DNA of 64,000 nt from Simmondsia chinensis (GCA_018398585.1 JAGTTD010000018.1:7571501-7635500), one strand, 5' to 3'. Positions 1 to 12,664 are shown, counted from the first letter of the stretch. Notes: generated by a model from the sequence alone, not told the origin. Program-made: numbers and translations.

Positions 1-3000
1 CAACATCAGTTCCTTCAACCTTCCTCCTCTCTTCATCAAGCTCATAATAGACCTGCATGGAGTTTAACCAAGTTAGACAGCACCCATGAATCAACATTCC
101 TAATAAGCATCTATCCATTAAAAATGCAATAGATTCGATCAATTAACTCAAGATGATGGGAGTTTTGCGGGTTGAAGACTAAATATACAATTTGTTCAGA
201 GATGAAAGCAACAAAGCAATTCACAGCATAGGGAATGATGACAAGAGCACAGTTTTTCTTATCCGTGTCATAGCATACAGTTCTCTCCGCAAGTAAACAT
301 GAATGCTTATTTTGAGACATGCCTCGGAAGGGAAGAGTAGGTCCATACCTTTCCAGAGCAGAGGATCAAGCGTCTAATACCCTCTTCAAGATCTGAGTGG
401 TTGTTTTGGTCTTTTATGAGACGCTTGAATCGGGTTCCTTGTTTATCAAAGCCTGGATGGCCTTGGACATCATCAAACTCGGATAGATTTGATTTGCATT
501 CCTTGTGTCGCAGCAAGTTCTTTGGAGACATTACAATGAGAGGCTTACGGAATTCCCTGTGTATCTGACAATGGCAAGCCAACACATGACGTCAATACAT
601 TTGTACAGAAATTTGAGAAGAAGACAAGCCAAGTCAAGAGTATCCTACCTGACGGCGCAACACGTGGAAATAATTAGCAGGGGTTGTGACATTCACAACC
701 TGCCAGTTGCATTCTTGGATCTGCTTTCGCAATGTGGGCTCCATCTCTGGTATGACGTAAGGATTATCATCGCTCATCTGCAAAGACAATTTCCAATTCA
801 GAATTAGTAAGAGGTTGTGTGGGTGCAAAACCAGTGAATCATTTGATTCCATATAATCATTACACTTACGTAACAATACCCGACAGTTTAGGCGTATGCG
901 CGATGTTGGATTAGAATGACAAGATGATAAAACAAATCAGGGAGGGTGACATCAGAAGGTTACACATAAAATCGTGAATCATTCCATGTACTCTAAAGGA
1001 AATTTTTCTTCAGATATCCTTTAGATTGTGTTTGGAGCATGGAATTGGGGCTGAGACTAGAATTCCAATTCTGTTTGGTTCACCTACTGGAATTGGAATT
1101 ACAATTCCACTACTCAATTACATGAAATTGGATTTTAACTGAAAACCATACTTTCCAATTCCTTAGGATGGGGGTAAGGAATTGCAATTCCATATTAACT
1201 CCATTGACCTAAAACTCAAAATAACACCACTTGATTAACACAAATCTAAGATTTAGACACAACCTAAAATTTGACCCAACTCGAAATCACCCAACTCCAA
1301 TGCTTGAACTTGAAATGACCAAAATCAGCTTAGCTCAATATCCGAAATGACCTAATCCGATTGACCACAAAACGTGAGATGATTCAAATCCAGAAAATGA
1401 AACTACTCGACTTGAATATGATGTAAACAAGTTGAGCCAAAGTGGAAATGACTCGACCAAATTGACCCAAAACTTAATACGACCTATTACCCTAAATGAC
1501 CCGTCCCATCTCAAATTTAGCCTAAGATGATTCAAAAATTGAAATAATACAACTCATTTGTCCCGGAACTAAGATGACTCAAGCTTGAAATGACCTAAAT
1601 CAACTCAAACCCGATCATAACTAGTCTAAATCCCGAAAAGACCCAACCCGAGTAACTGAAATCCAAGATAATGAACACCAAATGATCCGATGCGATACTT
1701 GACCCGATTTGACTCGAAACTTGAATAACTAGTACTCAAAGTGAATCGCTTTTACCATAATAACTTGAATGCAATGTAAACCGCTCCGACCAAAATCCAA
1801 CAGTACTTGATTTACAACTTGAAATACTCCAACTCAATTGCCCAAAAACCCTTGATGATTCGAATCATCATGTAATTCTAATTCCGACCTTTAATTCTTT
1901 TGATGAACCAAACAATTGAATTTCAATTCCATTAGAATTCCAATTACATTAGAATTGGAATTAGAATTGCAATTCCACAGTCCAATTTCAAAGGGTAAGC
2001 ATCAAATTTATTTTGCAAAGAAAATGCTAATGCTTCAGCAAAGGCTTTTTTTGTTTGAAGTTTTTGCTTTTTCAGAAACTAAAAACCATATTTTGAAAAC
2101 AATCTTTGCTTTTCTTTTGGTTACTTTTTAGTTCAAATGAAAGTTGAAAAACAAGAAAAGAATTAAAAATTGTTTTCAAGACTTGATTTTCAGTTTCTAA
2201 AAGAACCAAAAATTGCTAGCAGGAAAACAAAACCAACCAGGCCCTAGACAAAGCAGGGCAGGAAGCTGGCTGAAGTTGGGAGACGTGATTAAAATCCAAC
2301 TCCAGATCATTTTTAATGCACAAACCCTATCGAAGGGAATATGACGTTTATGATGCAGAGGTAGAGATAACACATTAACAGTCCATTTTACCAAGTTCCT
2401 GTCAAGAACTGTAATGCCAACATATTATTACAAGACCAAGCATGACTGACAGTACCTGAAGGAAACGCTCCAATCGTGCACTAGAATGTTCAGGGCCTTG
2501 ACCATCATATCCATGGGGAAGCAACACAACAAGTCCAGTTTGACGCAACCATTTTGCTTCCCCGCTGCTCACAAACTGATCAAATATCACTTGAGCCCCA
2601 TTTGCAAAGTCACCAAACTGAGCTTCCCAAAGTACCAATGAATTGGGATTTTCCATTGAATAGCCCACTTCAAATCCAAGAACACCAAATTCCGATAGAG
2701 AGCTGCACATAAAAGTAGATAAGAATCCATGGTAAAGGGTCTTCAGAAAATGTGATTCCCATCTCCAAGCATCAAATTTAAGATAATAATAGGATATAAT
2801 TAAGTGATCTCATTTGCACGAAACCAAAGCAAAAAACAAACAGGCCTTTTCCTCAGGTCTAGCCACGTAGATTTATGACACCAAGTGGCGCTGTCAAGGG
2901 CCACAAATTCAATGTGCAAGGAAAGAATAATGTTAGGAGCTGCTTTCCTTTTCTGGAGAAATACAGCATACTTTGCAACAACTGAACTGAGGCTGATTGA

Positions 3001-6000
3001 ACTGGTTCAAGCAGAGACCAGTTGGATCCTCAGCCAAGAAACCTCAAAATGGTCAAATCCAGGTTAAACTGGTCAAACTGGAAGAGGTACATCCAGTCAT
3101 AGGTAATTATTAAGGAAATCCATAGCGGCTCACAGCCATGGAATCAAATAAAGTTATTGTATAATCTAAAAGGCTAGTAATTGATTTTGAGATATCCCCC
3201 TTAAAGCCTTAAAGACAAAGAAGAGGGGGAGAGCTATTGCATAGCCTATATAAGATTATGCACACTAGGAGAAGCTATCAAGCCCAAACGCTATTCTCAA
3301 ACTAATTAGACACAATAAATAAAACACAACCTAACCTAATTGGTTGAAGAAAAAGATCCAGTAACCCAGCAAGTGGTTTAGATTGAGGGATATGCGATGG
3401 AACTACTACTATTTAGCGGATAAAGTATTTTGGTAAGTAAATAAAACATTATTGCTTTTAAATAGTAGTTCCATTCCGGAACAGGATGTAAATAGCCACA
3501 TCTAAAAGTAGGTTAGTATTCAAATTAAAGCTAGTGCTACCACTGCATGAGACAATGCCCAATTTAAATCACATGACTAAGTCACAGCATGAGAAAATTT
3601 AAAACTGTTACCACTGCGTAAGACAATATGATTTCAAATCAGTCATGATAGGATTGTAGTCACGGATTTACAAAAACAAGGTGTCATGGACGTAATTCAA
3701 TAGGCTGATTTCAGTTACATGATGGGCACTAAATTGGTGGTGATCGTTATTGACTCCATGCACATATAGAGTCAAGCAATAGGTTGAAATACAATTTCAA
3801 CATCATGTTATTAGAGGGACAATTTGAACAGCTCCCAGTCAGTAGTTTCAGGGGAATAAAACATTGATAGACACTATTGTTCTTTAGCCTACAGGTTGCC
3901 AACAATTCAAAATTCTGTTAGCAAAACAGAATGAACAAAACAAGATACAAGCAACCACCATAGAGCCATAGTGAATCACAGGACATATTGCTGCGCTAAA
4001 CAAAAGTAAGAAGCCAATATATGGGCTACTAGGACACCTAGCACAAATATTAGCTGATATTAAGCGTGCTAGGGCGAGAGTAGTACCAGGATGAATGACC
4101 TCCTGGGAAATCCTTACCCTCAGGTTGGGGGCACTGGGAAACAGTCTCTCTTCAGGTTAACACCCTGAAGGGGGAAGGCTGCGTACGTCCGCGCCCCCCA
4201 GACCCCGCGTAGGAGGGAGCCCTTGAGGAACTGGGTATGTTCCTTTTTATTTATAGAGGGTGACTATTCACAGGGGCAACTGCCTGAATAAAGCATCAAT
4301 ATTCCATTACAGCAACACTCCACAGAGTGGTCATTGAAGCTCAGCTATTGTAGCAAACAATATGTAATTTTATGTGCACGTGTATATGTGCAGTGTGATG
4401 GGATCTGTTAAAATACCAGGCTTCCAACTTCCAACTTCCAACAATAAGATAACATACACTAACCTGTTACTCACGGTAAACATCTCCTCATTCTGGTTAA
4501 TCATGACATGGTCCAATGGGCAGTATTGCTCACCAGTTTCCTGGTCATGAACCACAGAATGCCTGTGACTGAATGTACCTCTTTCAACATCCTGACCGCT
4601 CAGCCGAACATGATTTCCCTCAACCAGCAGAGTAGCAAAAGCAAGAGCTTCACCAAGTGCCCAGTCAATGCCATCCCCAGTTTCGATCATTTGGGCACGG
4701 TTTTCATAAATCCTCTTCACTGCTCTGTGAGGCTTAAAGTTTTCAGGAAGTGTTGAAATTGCCTTGCCTACATTCTTCAAGATTTCTGGTTTAACCCTGA
4801 AAGCCATTAAACAGTCAACACCAACACAAGAAATAAAGCATGAAAGGGGAGATAAATTCGCTAAATTTCACAACCAACCTACCCGGTATTTCGTATCCGA
4901 GAAAGCTGCTCAGGGGACTTGAACCCAGTCCAATATGCTGAGAGCCAGTCCCTCCTTTGAGGCACATAATTCTTGCTCGCCTCATATTCCTGGTTTAGAA
5001 TTGTAGTAACCTTCTTGAGGATCTGGTCAATCTCTTCTTGAGTAGCTTCTCCAGACTCGAGAATTTTCTTCTTGTAAATATCAAGAGTAGAAGGATGATT
5101 CCGTATTACCTGACAAAAGCCATGGGAAATATAAAGACCATCTCTTTTATTTGCTTTCTCTCTTTTGTAATTGAGGATACCTTATCCTTAATACCTTGTG
5201 CATTCTTTCTCCCTTCATAATATTTCTCTTCCGATCAAAAAAAAAAATTTAAGACCACCACCTTCCCCTCCTGACTTCACCCAAGTTCTCAAAAATAGAC
5301 CTTATTCATGAATGAACAAGAAAAATAAAGGGTTCTGCTACTCATCTTAAGAGTAGCAGTTAACTGATGCAAGAAAATGAAGCAACATAATAAGCACACC
5401 CGGCAGTGAAGTATTGAGGAAACTAACCATCACTAAAGTCGTGAAGAAGCAGAAAGAAAAGCAAAAATTAGCCTGACATGCAAATGCGTCAACCCAGAAA
5501 ATTGTGAACATAGGAAGGCTTACCTGATACATTTTAGGTTGCGTGAAAGATGGCTCATCAATCTCATTGTGGCCAAATCGGCGATAGCAGATAATATCAA
5601 CCACAACATCTGAATGGAAAGTCTGCCGCCACTCTGCCGCAAGCTCACATGCATGAACTACAGCCTCCAAATCATCCCCATTCACATGGAATATGGGGGC
5701 ATCCAGTGCTTTAGCAACATCTGTACAGTATTGCGAAGACCTTCCTGCCCTTGGATCAGTAGTGAAGGCCACTTGATTATTTACGACAATGTGTATGGTG
5801 CCACCAGTAGTGTAATTGGGAAGGGCGCTAAGATGAAGAGTCTCATAGACCACACCTTGTCCAGCAAAGCTACCATCACCATGAAGCAACACAGCCATAT
5901 TCTTTGTCCTGTCAACGTCATTGGAGTAATACTGTTTAGCTCTAGTTTTTCCCACCACAACCGGATCCACAGCCTCCAAGTGACTTGGATTTGCAACTAA

Positions 6001-7074
6001 AGAGAGATGAATCCGCTTCCCACCTCTTGTTGGTCTGTCATAAGAAGTTCCTAAATGATATTTGACGTCTCCAGTTCCAGTATAAAGCCCGACTTCATCT
6101 GAAGGCTTTGTACCACCACTGAACTCAGTAAAAATCTGAGCAAGGGGTTTCCGCACAACATTACCCAAAACATTCAATCTTCCTCTGTGAGGCATCCCAA
6201 TAACTATATTCTCTACACCAAGATCTGCTGACCTGTCAAACATCTCCTTCATGCCAGGAATCAGAGTTTCACAACCTTCAAGACCAAATCTTTTAGCAGT
6301 TGTCCACTTAGTTGCCAAGAAATTTTCAAATTGTGTACTCCATATAAGCCTGTCAAGCATCACATGGCGACGCTCCCGGTTGTATTGCATCGGTGTAGGG
6401 GTTTCAATTTTGTCCCGCAACCAATTACACTTCTCACGATCAGCAATATGCATGTACTCAAAACCAATGCTTCCGCAATAAGCTTGTTCAAGACGGGTAA
6501 GTATATATCTAAGGGTTTGCACGGGACGATTTTCAGACAAAAACCCAGACATTCTCCAAACCCCGAGGAAGAATTCCCTGTCAAGATCAGCCTCGGAGAA
6601 GCCATAAAGCTCCGGATTCAGATCCTCAGGAATCCGTCTATCCTCTAAACCCAATGGGTCCAGCTTGGCTTTCATGTGACCATTAACTTGATAAGCTCTC
6701 ACAAGCAGCAACAACCGCATGCTCTCTTGAATAGTTTGCCCTGATATTCCAGGTGTCGTGGCTGCTTGGCCTGTGAAGTTTCGGAAGAAGTTGTCCCATG
6801 ACTCATCAACACTATTAGGGTCAGTTTCCCATGCCCTTTGGAGCTCCTCTAAATAGACACTGCTGGTCCCATCTAAAAAACTATCAGTAAGTCGAGACAA
6901 CGGCACAGGGCGTGGAACTGGAGCCGGTTGTGCATTCGGCCTGAAAACTGTAGAGTGAAACTGACGGTTCTGTGGAGGAATAACACGCGTTCTAGTAACA
7001 TGAGAACGCCCCTGCAACAAAGTTCTCCTAACTGCTAGCTTTGCCGCACTAGAACCAGCTCTAAACCACGTCAT
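1..7074 (-). CDS. OGDH: 2-oxoglutarate dehydrogenase E1 component, mitochondrial, copy A (3' end beyond window)
   Basis: E1 of the 2-oxoglutarate dehydrogenase complex carries out thiamine-diphosphate-dependent decarboxylation of 2-oxoglutarate in the mitochondrial matrix (TCA cycle). Coding exons read from GT-AG borders: 7074-5524, 5109-4883, 4796-4464, 2702-2456, 777-649, 564-349 and 52 to beyond base 1. Together they give 901 codons plus 17 more before the edge. The N-terminus (MTWFRAG) is rich in Arg, Ser and Thr and lacks acidic residues, as in a mitochondrial presequence. [16 protein letters not shown] block near residue 70 is typical of plant E1o. HRGRLN begins at H296. The ThDP motif starts with GDG at 399-401 and ends with NN at 432-433. 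ERGTFSHRH lies near residue 665. Introns 2 and 5 are only 86 and 84 bp. No frameshift or internal stop was seen. A paralogue lies about 20-37 kb to the right in the same orientation. The family assignment is secure; the C-terminal exon is not visible. Confidence 0.96.
1022..2000. mobile_element. About 1-kb repeat in intron 4 of copy A (GGAATTG-ended)
   Basis: Counterpart of the repeat at 37016-38034. It starts ATTGTGTTTGGAGCATGG, has the same degenerate internal array of TGACCCAA/CTCGAAATGA words, and ends in CAATTCC-rich sequence with a GATGAACC block. Its terminal inverted repeat is less well preserved than in copy B. Confidence 0.68.
2703..4463 (-). other. Intron 3 of OGDH copy A
   Basis: 1761 bp with GTTAGTG donor and TGTGCAG acceptor. 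It holds the 5S-headed SINE at 4030-4253. No other element could be delimited in the remainder. Confidence 0.85.
4030..4253 (+). mobile_element. Second 5S-headed SINE (intron 3 of copy A)
   Basis: Plus strand, antisense to OGDH. The head keeps the 5S CCTAGCACAAAT and TTAAGCGTGCTAGGGCGAG regions with a deletion between them. Then come AGTAGTACCAGGATG and TGACCTCCTGGGAAATCC, the C-box and 3' stem of 5S rRNA. The body follows (GGGAAACAGTCTCTCTTCAG, AAGGCTGCGTACGTCC, CCCAGACCCCGCGTAGG, GAACTGGGTATGTTCC) and ends in a T-rich tail. No target duplication was found, so the 5' limit is approximate. Different intron and orientation from the 41347 copy make it an independent insertion. Confidence 0.78.
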
Positions 7075-7994
7075 AGCTACAGATCAAAATCGCCAAGCTT
7101 AACTATCTGATTCTAACAACAACTTCCAGCACTCAAACAAGATTGGAACCTAAGAAAATCATCAAATCTCCTCTTAGAACACATAAACAAGCACATAAGA
7201 AGAAACATTATAACCTACAGAAATCAGATCAATCAGCCAATTATAGCGTCAATAACTCGACATTGACAGATCACCTCAAACTCATCCGTTAACACTGTTT
7301 TAATCAAGAAAATGAAGCAGTTCCAACATTGCTAGATCAATTTCCATCACCACAACCTCTGTTATCAAAATTCGCATATAATATAGATTTTGAACGCATA
7401 TCCGTACTCTCCCGTTTAAAAAGGGAGTTTACAAATCATTGCCAATAATATGGTAAAATACGCGATTTTTATGTTATCTATATAATACTCGTACTATAAC
7501 ATGTATTAAAAATAACCAATACCTACAACTAAATTAAATATTCAGAGTTATATTTTGCTAAATTTATAACTTTAACGCTCAAATCATTGATTGCACCTTA
7601 TCATTTGCTATGTGTTATATTTCTACTGCCGTGATTGTGACTACCATTATTCTCTATTTTAATAAGTCAACGTACTTTTGAGCAACGTTTTTGTATATAT
7701 AACCGGACACACGTATGTATTAGATCCCGTTTAATATCCATATTGTATTTTACTACCAGAGATCACAACCACAAGAATCCAAAATTCAAACAAAGAAATC
7801 TAATGTTTCAGCTCCAACAGTTAATAACTCGACTCATCAAAACAAAATTAGTCGTTTAATACACATTAAACCTCCAAATCATCAACATCAGACCGATACT
7901 ACACAAAATCAAAAGCTAATAGAAATTCAAAAGTAACAAACTGAAATGAGATGAATCAAAGTAAGAAATCGATGATCGGAACAAGTACCTGAAG

Positions 7995-8051
7995 TTAGAG
8001 AAAACCTAGAGCCAACATACGCAGAGATGGCGAACGAGGAGAAACCGCCAT
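7995..8051 (-). other. Short upstream ORF in the copy A leader
   Basis: An ATG at 8051 (inside CCATGG, a favourable context) opens an 18-codon frame ending in TAA at 7997-7995, within the proposed leader exon. If the transcript starts near 8080 this ATG would be met before the true start. It may lower translation of copy A, or the transcript may start downstream of it. I see no peptide family match. Confidence 0.3.
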
Positions 8052-8052
8052 G

Positions 8053-8077
8053 GAGAGAGAGAGAGAGAGAGAGAGAG
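8053..8077. repeat. (GA)n / (CT)n microsatellite in the copy A leader
   Basis: Twenty-five bases of perfect GA dinucleotide on the plus strand, CT on the sense strand of copy A. CT tracts are common around plant transcription starts and in 5' UTRs, which fits the proposed leader exon. Confidence 0.85.
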
Positions 8078-8080
8078 CAC

Positions 8081-8086
8081 TGGGCC
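8081..8086 (-). promoter_or_regulatory. Site II-type TGGGCC box near the copy A transcription start
   Basis: TGGGCC lies just upstream of the CT tract. TGGGCY site II elements bind TCP factors and are enriched in promoters of plant nuclear genes for mitochondrial proteins. The match is short and the assignment rests on position relative to copy A. Confidence 0.35.
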
Positions 8087-8152
8087 GGACCTTGAATGTC
8101 TCTCCTCCTTCGCAGCATAAATTGAAGTCATCGGTTAAGCGTTACCGTTCCT

Positions 8153-8872
8153 TACGGTGTTCAAAAACATCCGTAACCGAAATATCGAACCGAAGTCCCG
8201 AAATACCGACCCAAAAATACGGTTAATCATACCTAATTTTACCGAACTGAAAAAATTTGAGGTATTTCGGGACGGTAACGGTTAGTGATGTTGTCCATTT
8301 CGGTTAACCGATTTACCGAAATAATATATATCATGTATATATTTTCACATGTTCATAATATTCTATTGTTTACTAACTATATTTTTCTATCATATAAATA
8401 ACTCTTTTATAATAAATGATTAATTTATCTTTTTCCTAGTTCATCTCCTATCACGGAGTATTTGTGCCTCATTGTTATATCCTAAATACTAATTAAGCAC
8501 TACGTGCTACAATTTAGTGTTACTCGCTTGCTCACATATTGGTTAAAATGAGATATTATACGTTTAATTTTTTTAGAATTATATAATTTTTTAGAATTAT
8601 ATTATAAGCTCATAATTTATTGAATATTCTCACAATTAATGTATTTTTTGGACATTTATAAACCATTAAGGAGATAGATCATATAACATAAAAGATGCGT
8701 TGCATTATTTTTTCGGTTACCGGTTAACCGACATAACCGAACCGAATTACCGAAAGTCGGTTAACCGGCCTTTTCGGTTACGGTAACAGTTAGAGATATT
8801 TGAGTATTTTGGTTATGGTTAACCGAATTAAAATATTTTTCAGTACGGTTAACCGAACCATGAACACCCCTA
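8153..8872. mobile_element. hAT-like MITE next to the copy A promoter
   Basis: About 720 bp with outer ends TACGGTGTTC and GAACACCCCTA. The latter is the inverse of TAGGGGTGTTC, so the termini form an inverted repeat. Both subterminal regions are dense in CGGTTAACCG-type short palindromes, while the centre is AT-rich and has no ORF. This is the usual look of non-autonomous hAT elements in plants. The 8-bp flanks do not match convincingly, so the exact ends are uncertain. It separates the copy A leader from upstream DNA. Confidence 0.55.
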
Positions 8873-9699
8873 GGAAGAAGACCCTCTAGATCTCTGAATA
8901 GTTCAATTTTATTAATTTCTTCCTCTTTGAAATTAATATTCTTTTGTCCATACAAGTACAAAAACTCTTAAATAGTCTCATGTAAGAAGTATCGCTTGAG
9001 TTTAAAAAAAGTATCATAAATTCTTTTTTTTTTTGACAAAAAAAGTATCTTAAATTTGATCAATCTTAATTTGGTTAATATTTTATGTAAAATTATGGCT
9101 TTTTGGATAAAATGTAAAATTATGTTATAACATTACAAAATTAAGATAATATGATTGAAAGTAAGAACGAAAAAAAGAAAGAGTAAAACTTAGATAATTT
9201 TACGTCAGATACAAGAAACACTATTTATAATACAAATAAGGTAGTTGAAAAGATTAGTCACTCTAACAAGAGTGTAATTCTAGGCAATTGAAGACACTAC
9301 TACAAGCACTATTAATTGGAGTGTTTAAGGCCTCTTGGCCGGTCACTGTGAAAGAAGAAGAGTTGGAGTAGAGCTTAACTTTACTTCCTTAAATGTGATA
9401 AACTAAAAATAAAATACTAAATATTAAATACAAAATATAAATATACAAGTAAAATATTAGTTCTCAACATTTTAATTATGTAGGTATCATAAATCTCTTC
9501 TCTGTATTTATTATAGAAAAGTTCCCATCTCCAAAACTCGTTAAACTCTACTTACAACAATTTTAGAATAGGTATTTTAAACTTTCATAAAAGAAGGAAA
9601 AAAAAAAACTCAAAACAAGTTGTAAAAACTTTAAATCTCAAATAAAAGAAAACAAATGACATAATTATGACTCCGAAAAAATAAATTTAGGTTAATCTA
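8873..9699. other. AT-rich intergenic DNA, no gene seen
   Basis: The long open frames here show no protein family, and no RNA gene or clear repeat structure was recognised. Confidence 0.6.
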
Positions 9700-10797
9700 T
9701 CTATACAATATATTATTGCAAAGTCTTCTCTACTCTAAAAGCCTCCAATATCTAAACTAAGCAATTTTAGAATGTCACTATTCAACCCTCTCTCGGAGTA
9801 TTAAGAACATGTTTGGCAAAGCTTATTTTTTGAAAAACAAAATGTTTTGTTTTTGTAGGAAAAGCTTTTTTCATGATTTTAAAATGTTTGGCCTAGAAAA
9901 AAAAAAGTGATTTCAAACAAAAAAAAAAAGCAGTTTTTCTTCTTTCAGCAAATGAAGAAAAATATTACTTCTTCTCTAAATAGAAATAAAAGCAAAAACT
10001 AAAATATTTTTGACAAAAATAGCATACTGAAAGAATCTTTTACAAAAGTGCTTCTACAATAAGTATGTTTAAAATAACAGTATTTTCATAGCTTAACCAT
10101 GTAATACTACATATTACATAGAGAAACTCCTCATTTTCTTAAAAGGTTTAATTATTTTTATTAAATAGAAATTAAATCCATAAGTTACTTTTTACAAATT
10201 TCATATATCAAATCTCTTGTATATATGCCAATGAACTAATTTTATCAAATAATTTCAAGTTCAAATGCAAAAATTCTCAAGAAAACTAAGGACCAAGATT
10301 ATTTAAAATAAACTAAAATTATAAAATATAATTACAACCATAAAACTATGACTAAATAGAATAAAAATATATTAAACAACAATGAAGATTTGTACATAAA
10401 TTGACTAACATAATTACAATGAAAGTATATAAAAAACTAGAAAACATCACAAGTTTGTGTTATAAACCTAACATTTGAATTCAAAAACAACCAATGCCAA
10501 CAACAATCATAACTACAACATTCATCTGTCCAAAAATCCTGTAAAACAAAGTAAAAAGCATCAAAACCAAGCATTCCTCGAAAAACAACACCACACTGTC
10601 CAACAACTTCATTTTCTTAAAGGTAAGAAGCCTATTTAAAATAAACTAAATTGTGGGATATACTTACAACCATAAAACCGTGATTATCACCAATATAAAA
10701 TAAATTCGATTTATTTACAGAACTTCTAAAAAAAAAACAAAAAAAATACAATATAGATAACCAAACCGGCCCGTGCATCGTACAGGAAAAAAACTAG
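9700..10797 (+). mobile_element. Non-autonomous Helitron
   Basis: The 5' end reads TCTATACAATATATTATTG, close to the usual plant Helitron start. The 3' end is CTAG (10794-10797), preceded by a short GC-rich hairpin formed from CCCGTGC and GTACAGG around 10770-10786. It sits between A (9699) and T (10798), the expected Helitron target. No Rep/helicase frame is present in the 1.1 kb, so it is non-autonomous. Part of the interior (about 9810-10080) contains GTTTGGC-flanked A/T repeats that may be older debris. Confidence 0.72.
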
Positions 10798-12289
10798 TGA
10801 TCTTTTATTGGAAATTTTTTATATGGCACATGTAGGGATTACAATGGGGGCAAAAATGAGGGGTGCCTCCTCCGTACTCATACTCACCACTCAAATTCAT
10901 ACATGTCACCCGTCTCATAGCCCCCTATGAATAAGAAATTGATACTTATACTCGCTTGATGGTTACATGCCAATATTCATAACCACTCCATTACTCGTTG
11001 GTACCCAATGCTTGGTTATCTATTACCCATTCCTTACTCACCCCAATTCATACACCCAATGGTTTTCCATTTATGCTCATATGTAATTATTTAAAATTAT
11101 TTTTTGTAATTCAATTGTATCTTGGCACATTATTTTTAAACAAATTAAATAAATGAGTTGAATACATATATTTTTGGAAGAATGATAAAACCAAAAAAAA
11201 AAAAAAAAAACTAAACTAAGCCTATATGAATTTTTTTAGCACTGTACTTGCGAAGTTAAAAAGAAAGGTATTGTAATAGTGTTAATAATTTTTTTGGCAC
11301 TGAATTAGGAATAAGCTAATTTTTTCAGCACTCGTGCTTGGGTTTGAAACCCACTTGGCACTTATGTAAGTGAGGAATAAAATTAGCACATTTTAGTACA
11401 TAAAAAATAATTAGTAAAATATCAAATTATCCATATTTAAACTTTTAGCATTATATTTATATAAGTTGAAAAATGGTAATATATTAGCCAGAATAAATTT
11501 TTCAGCATAGTACTAGACATAAACTATTTTTTTGAGCAATTTATGGTGTAGCACTTACTTCTACAACAAATAAATCAATCACGTGTACACGTATTTTCTT
11601 TTGTAATCCAAGTATTTGGCTCAGAAAATATTAATATGGAACATGATTTTGACAATATATAGGTAGATTTAGTTCTAATTCTATGCAAATTTTTGTACCC
11701 AAATGCTAACGTAGCAAACACATATTATGGTTATTTGTGCTATATTAGTAATTTCTATGTAAAATTCGTCAAATTTTTACAAAAATATAATAAATATATA
11801 CTATGGTGATTTCTGCCATATAATCAATTTCTATCTAAAATTTATTGTACTTTTATAAACACTTGATTAAATTGGAGGGTATCCAGAAAATAGTACAATG
11901 AAACATCACGATATATTATATATATATATATATATAGAGATGATAAATCTTCAAACCTTAAAGCATAAAGTCCCAAAACTTAATATGTAAACCATCAAAA
12001 TCAATATATTGAATCACTAACTCAAATATTAACATGAAATATAATTCTAACTCAAATATTAACATGAAATATAATGCATAATAATACATGAAAACACACT
12101 TAAAATCATTATTTTATGTCATACCAATCAAATATGTGAGCAAGTATTAGCCACTAGATACTGTTTAAAAAATTAATTTATATCTAACGCTGAAAAATTT
12201 ATTTTGGCTAGTACAAAAAAAATTTTGGTTTTATAAATACAATGCCAAAAAAATTCAAATAGGGATATTTTGATTTATTAATTATTTTT

Positions 12290-12664
12290 AGGACTATTTG
12301 CACTAAAGGGCTTGTACTTTGTCTATTACGTCAATTTATTCCTTATATTTTTAATTGAATTAATTTAGTCTCTCTACTATTTATATTGCGTCAATTTGGT
12401 CCCTACGCTAAAATTTATGTTAAGTTTTTGAAGAAATGTTTAATGGTTTAGCAACAAGTTGGGTTAAATTGAGTAAATAAGTGGATTATTTGCATCTAAC
12501 ATGATTGTAACATTAAAAATTTCATAAAAAACTTCAACATAAATTTCACCGTAGGGACCAAATTCATACAATATAAATAGTAGATGGACTAAATTGACTC
12601 AATTAAAAGCATAGGGACCAAATAGATATAATAGACAAAGTAGGACCTTTGGCATAAATAACCT
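12290..12664. mobile_element. MITE family 1, first copy
   Basis: About 375 bp. The left end (around GGACTATTTGCACTAAAGGG) matches the reverse complement of the right end over roughly 80 bp, including TACTTTGTCTATTA and GGTCCCTA motifs. A relative lies at 55289-55665. No ORF. It sits in the right arm of the palindromic element, abutting MITE family 2. Confidence 0.68.

Larger units (their letters stand above)
7989..8085 (-). other. Probable 5' UTR exon of OGDH copy A
   Basis: On the minus strand the sequence CTTCAG|GTACTTG gives a good splice donor after base 7989. A TGTAG acceptor at 7081-7077 lies three bases before the start codon at 7074, so a 911-bp leader intron (7988-7078) is likely. 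The exon is CT-rich and starts near a (CT)n tract at 8077-8053. It also holds a short upstream ORF (8051-7995, 18 codons plus stop) ending six bases before the splice site. No transcript evidence is available, so the exon's 5' boundary is a guess. Confidence 0.5.

Noticed and set aside
5614..6000. Open frame of 128 codons on the plus strand opposite copy A exon 1
   Set aside because: It is antisense to a well-conserved coding exon, shows no protein family and follows the codon structure of OGDH on the other strand.
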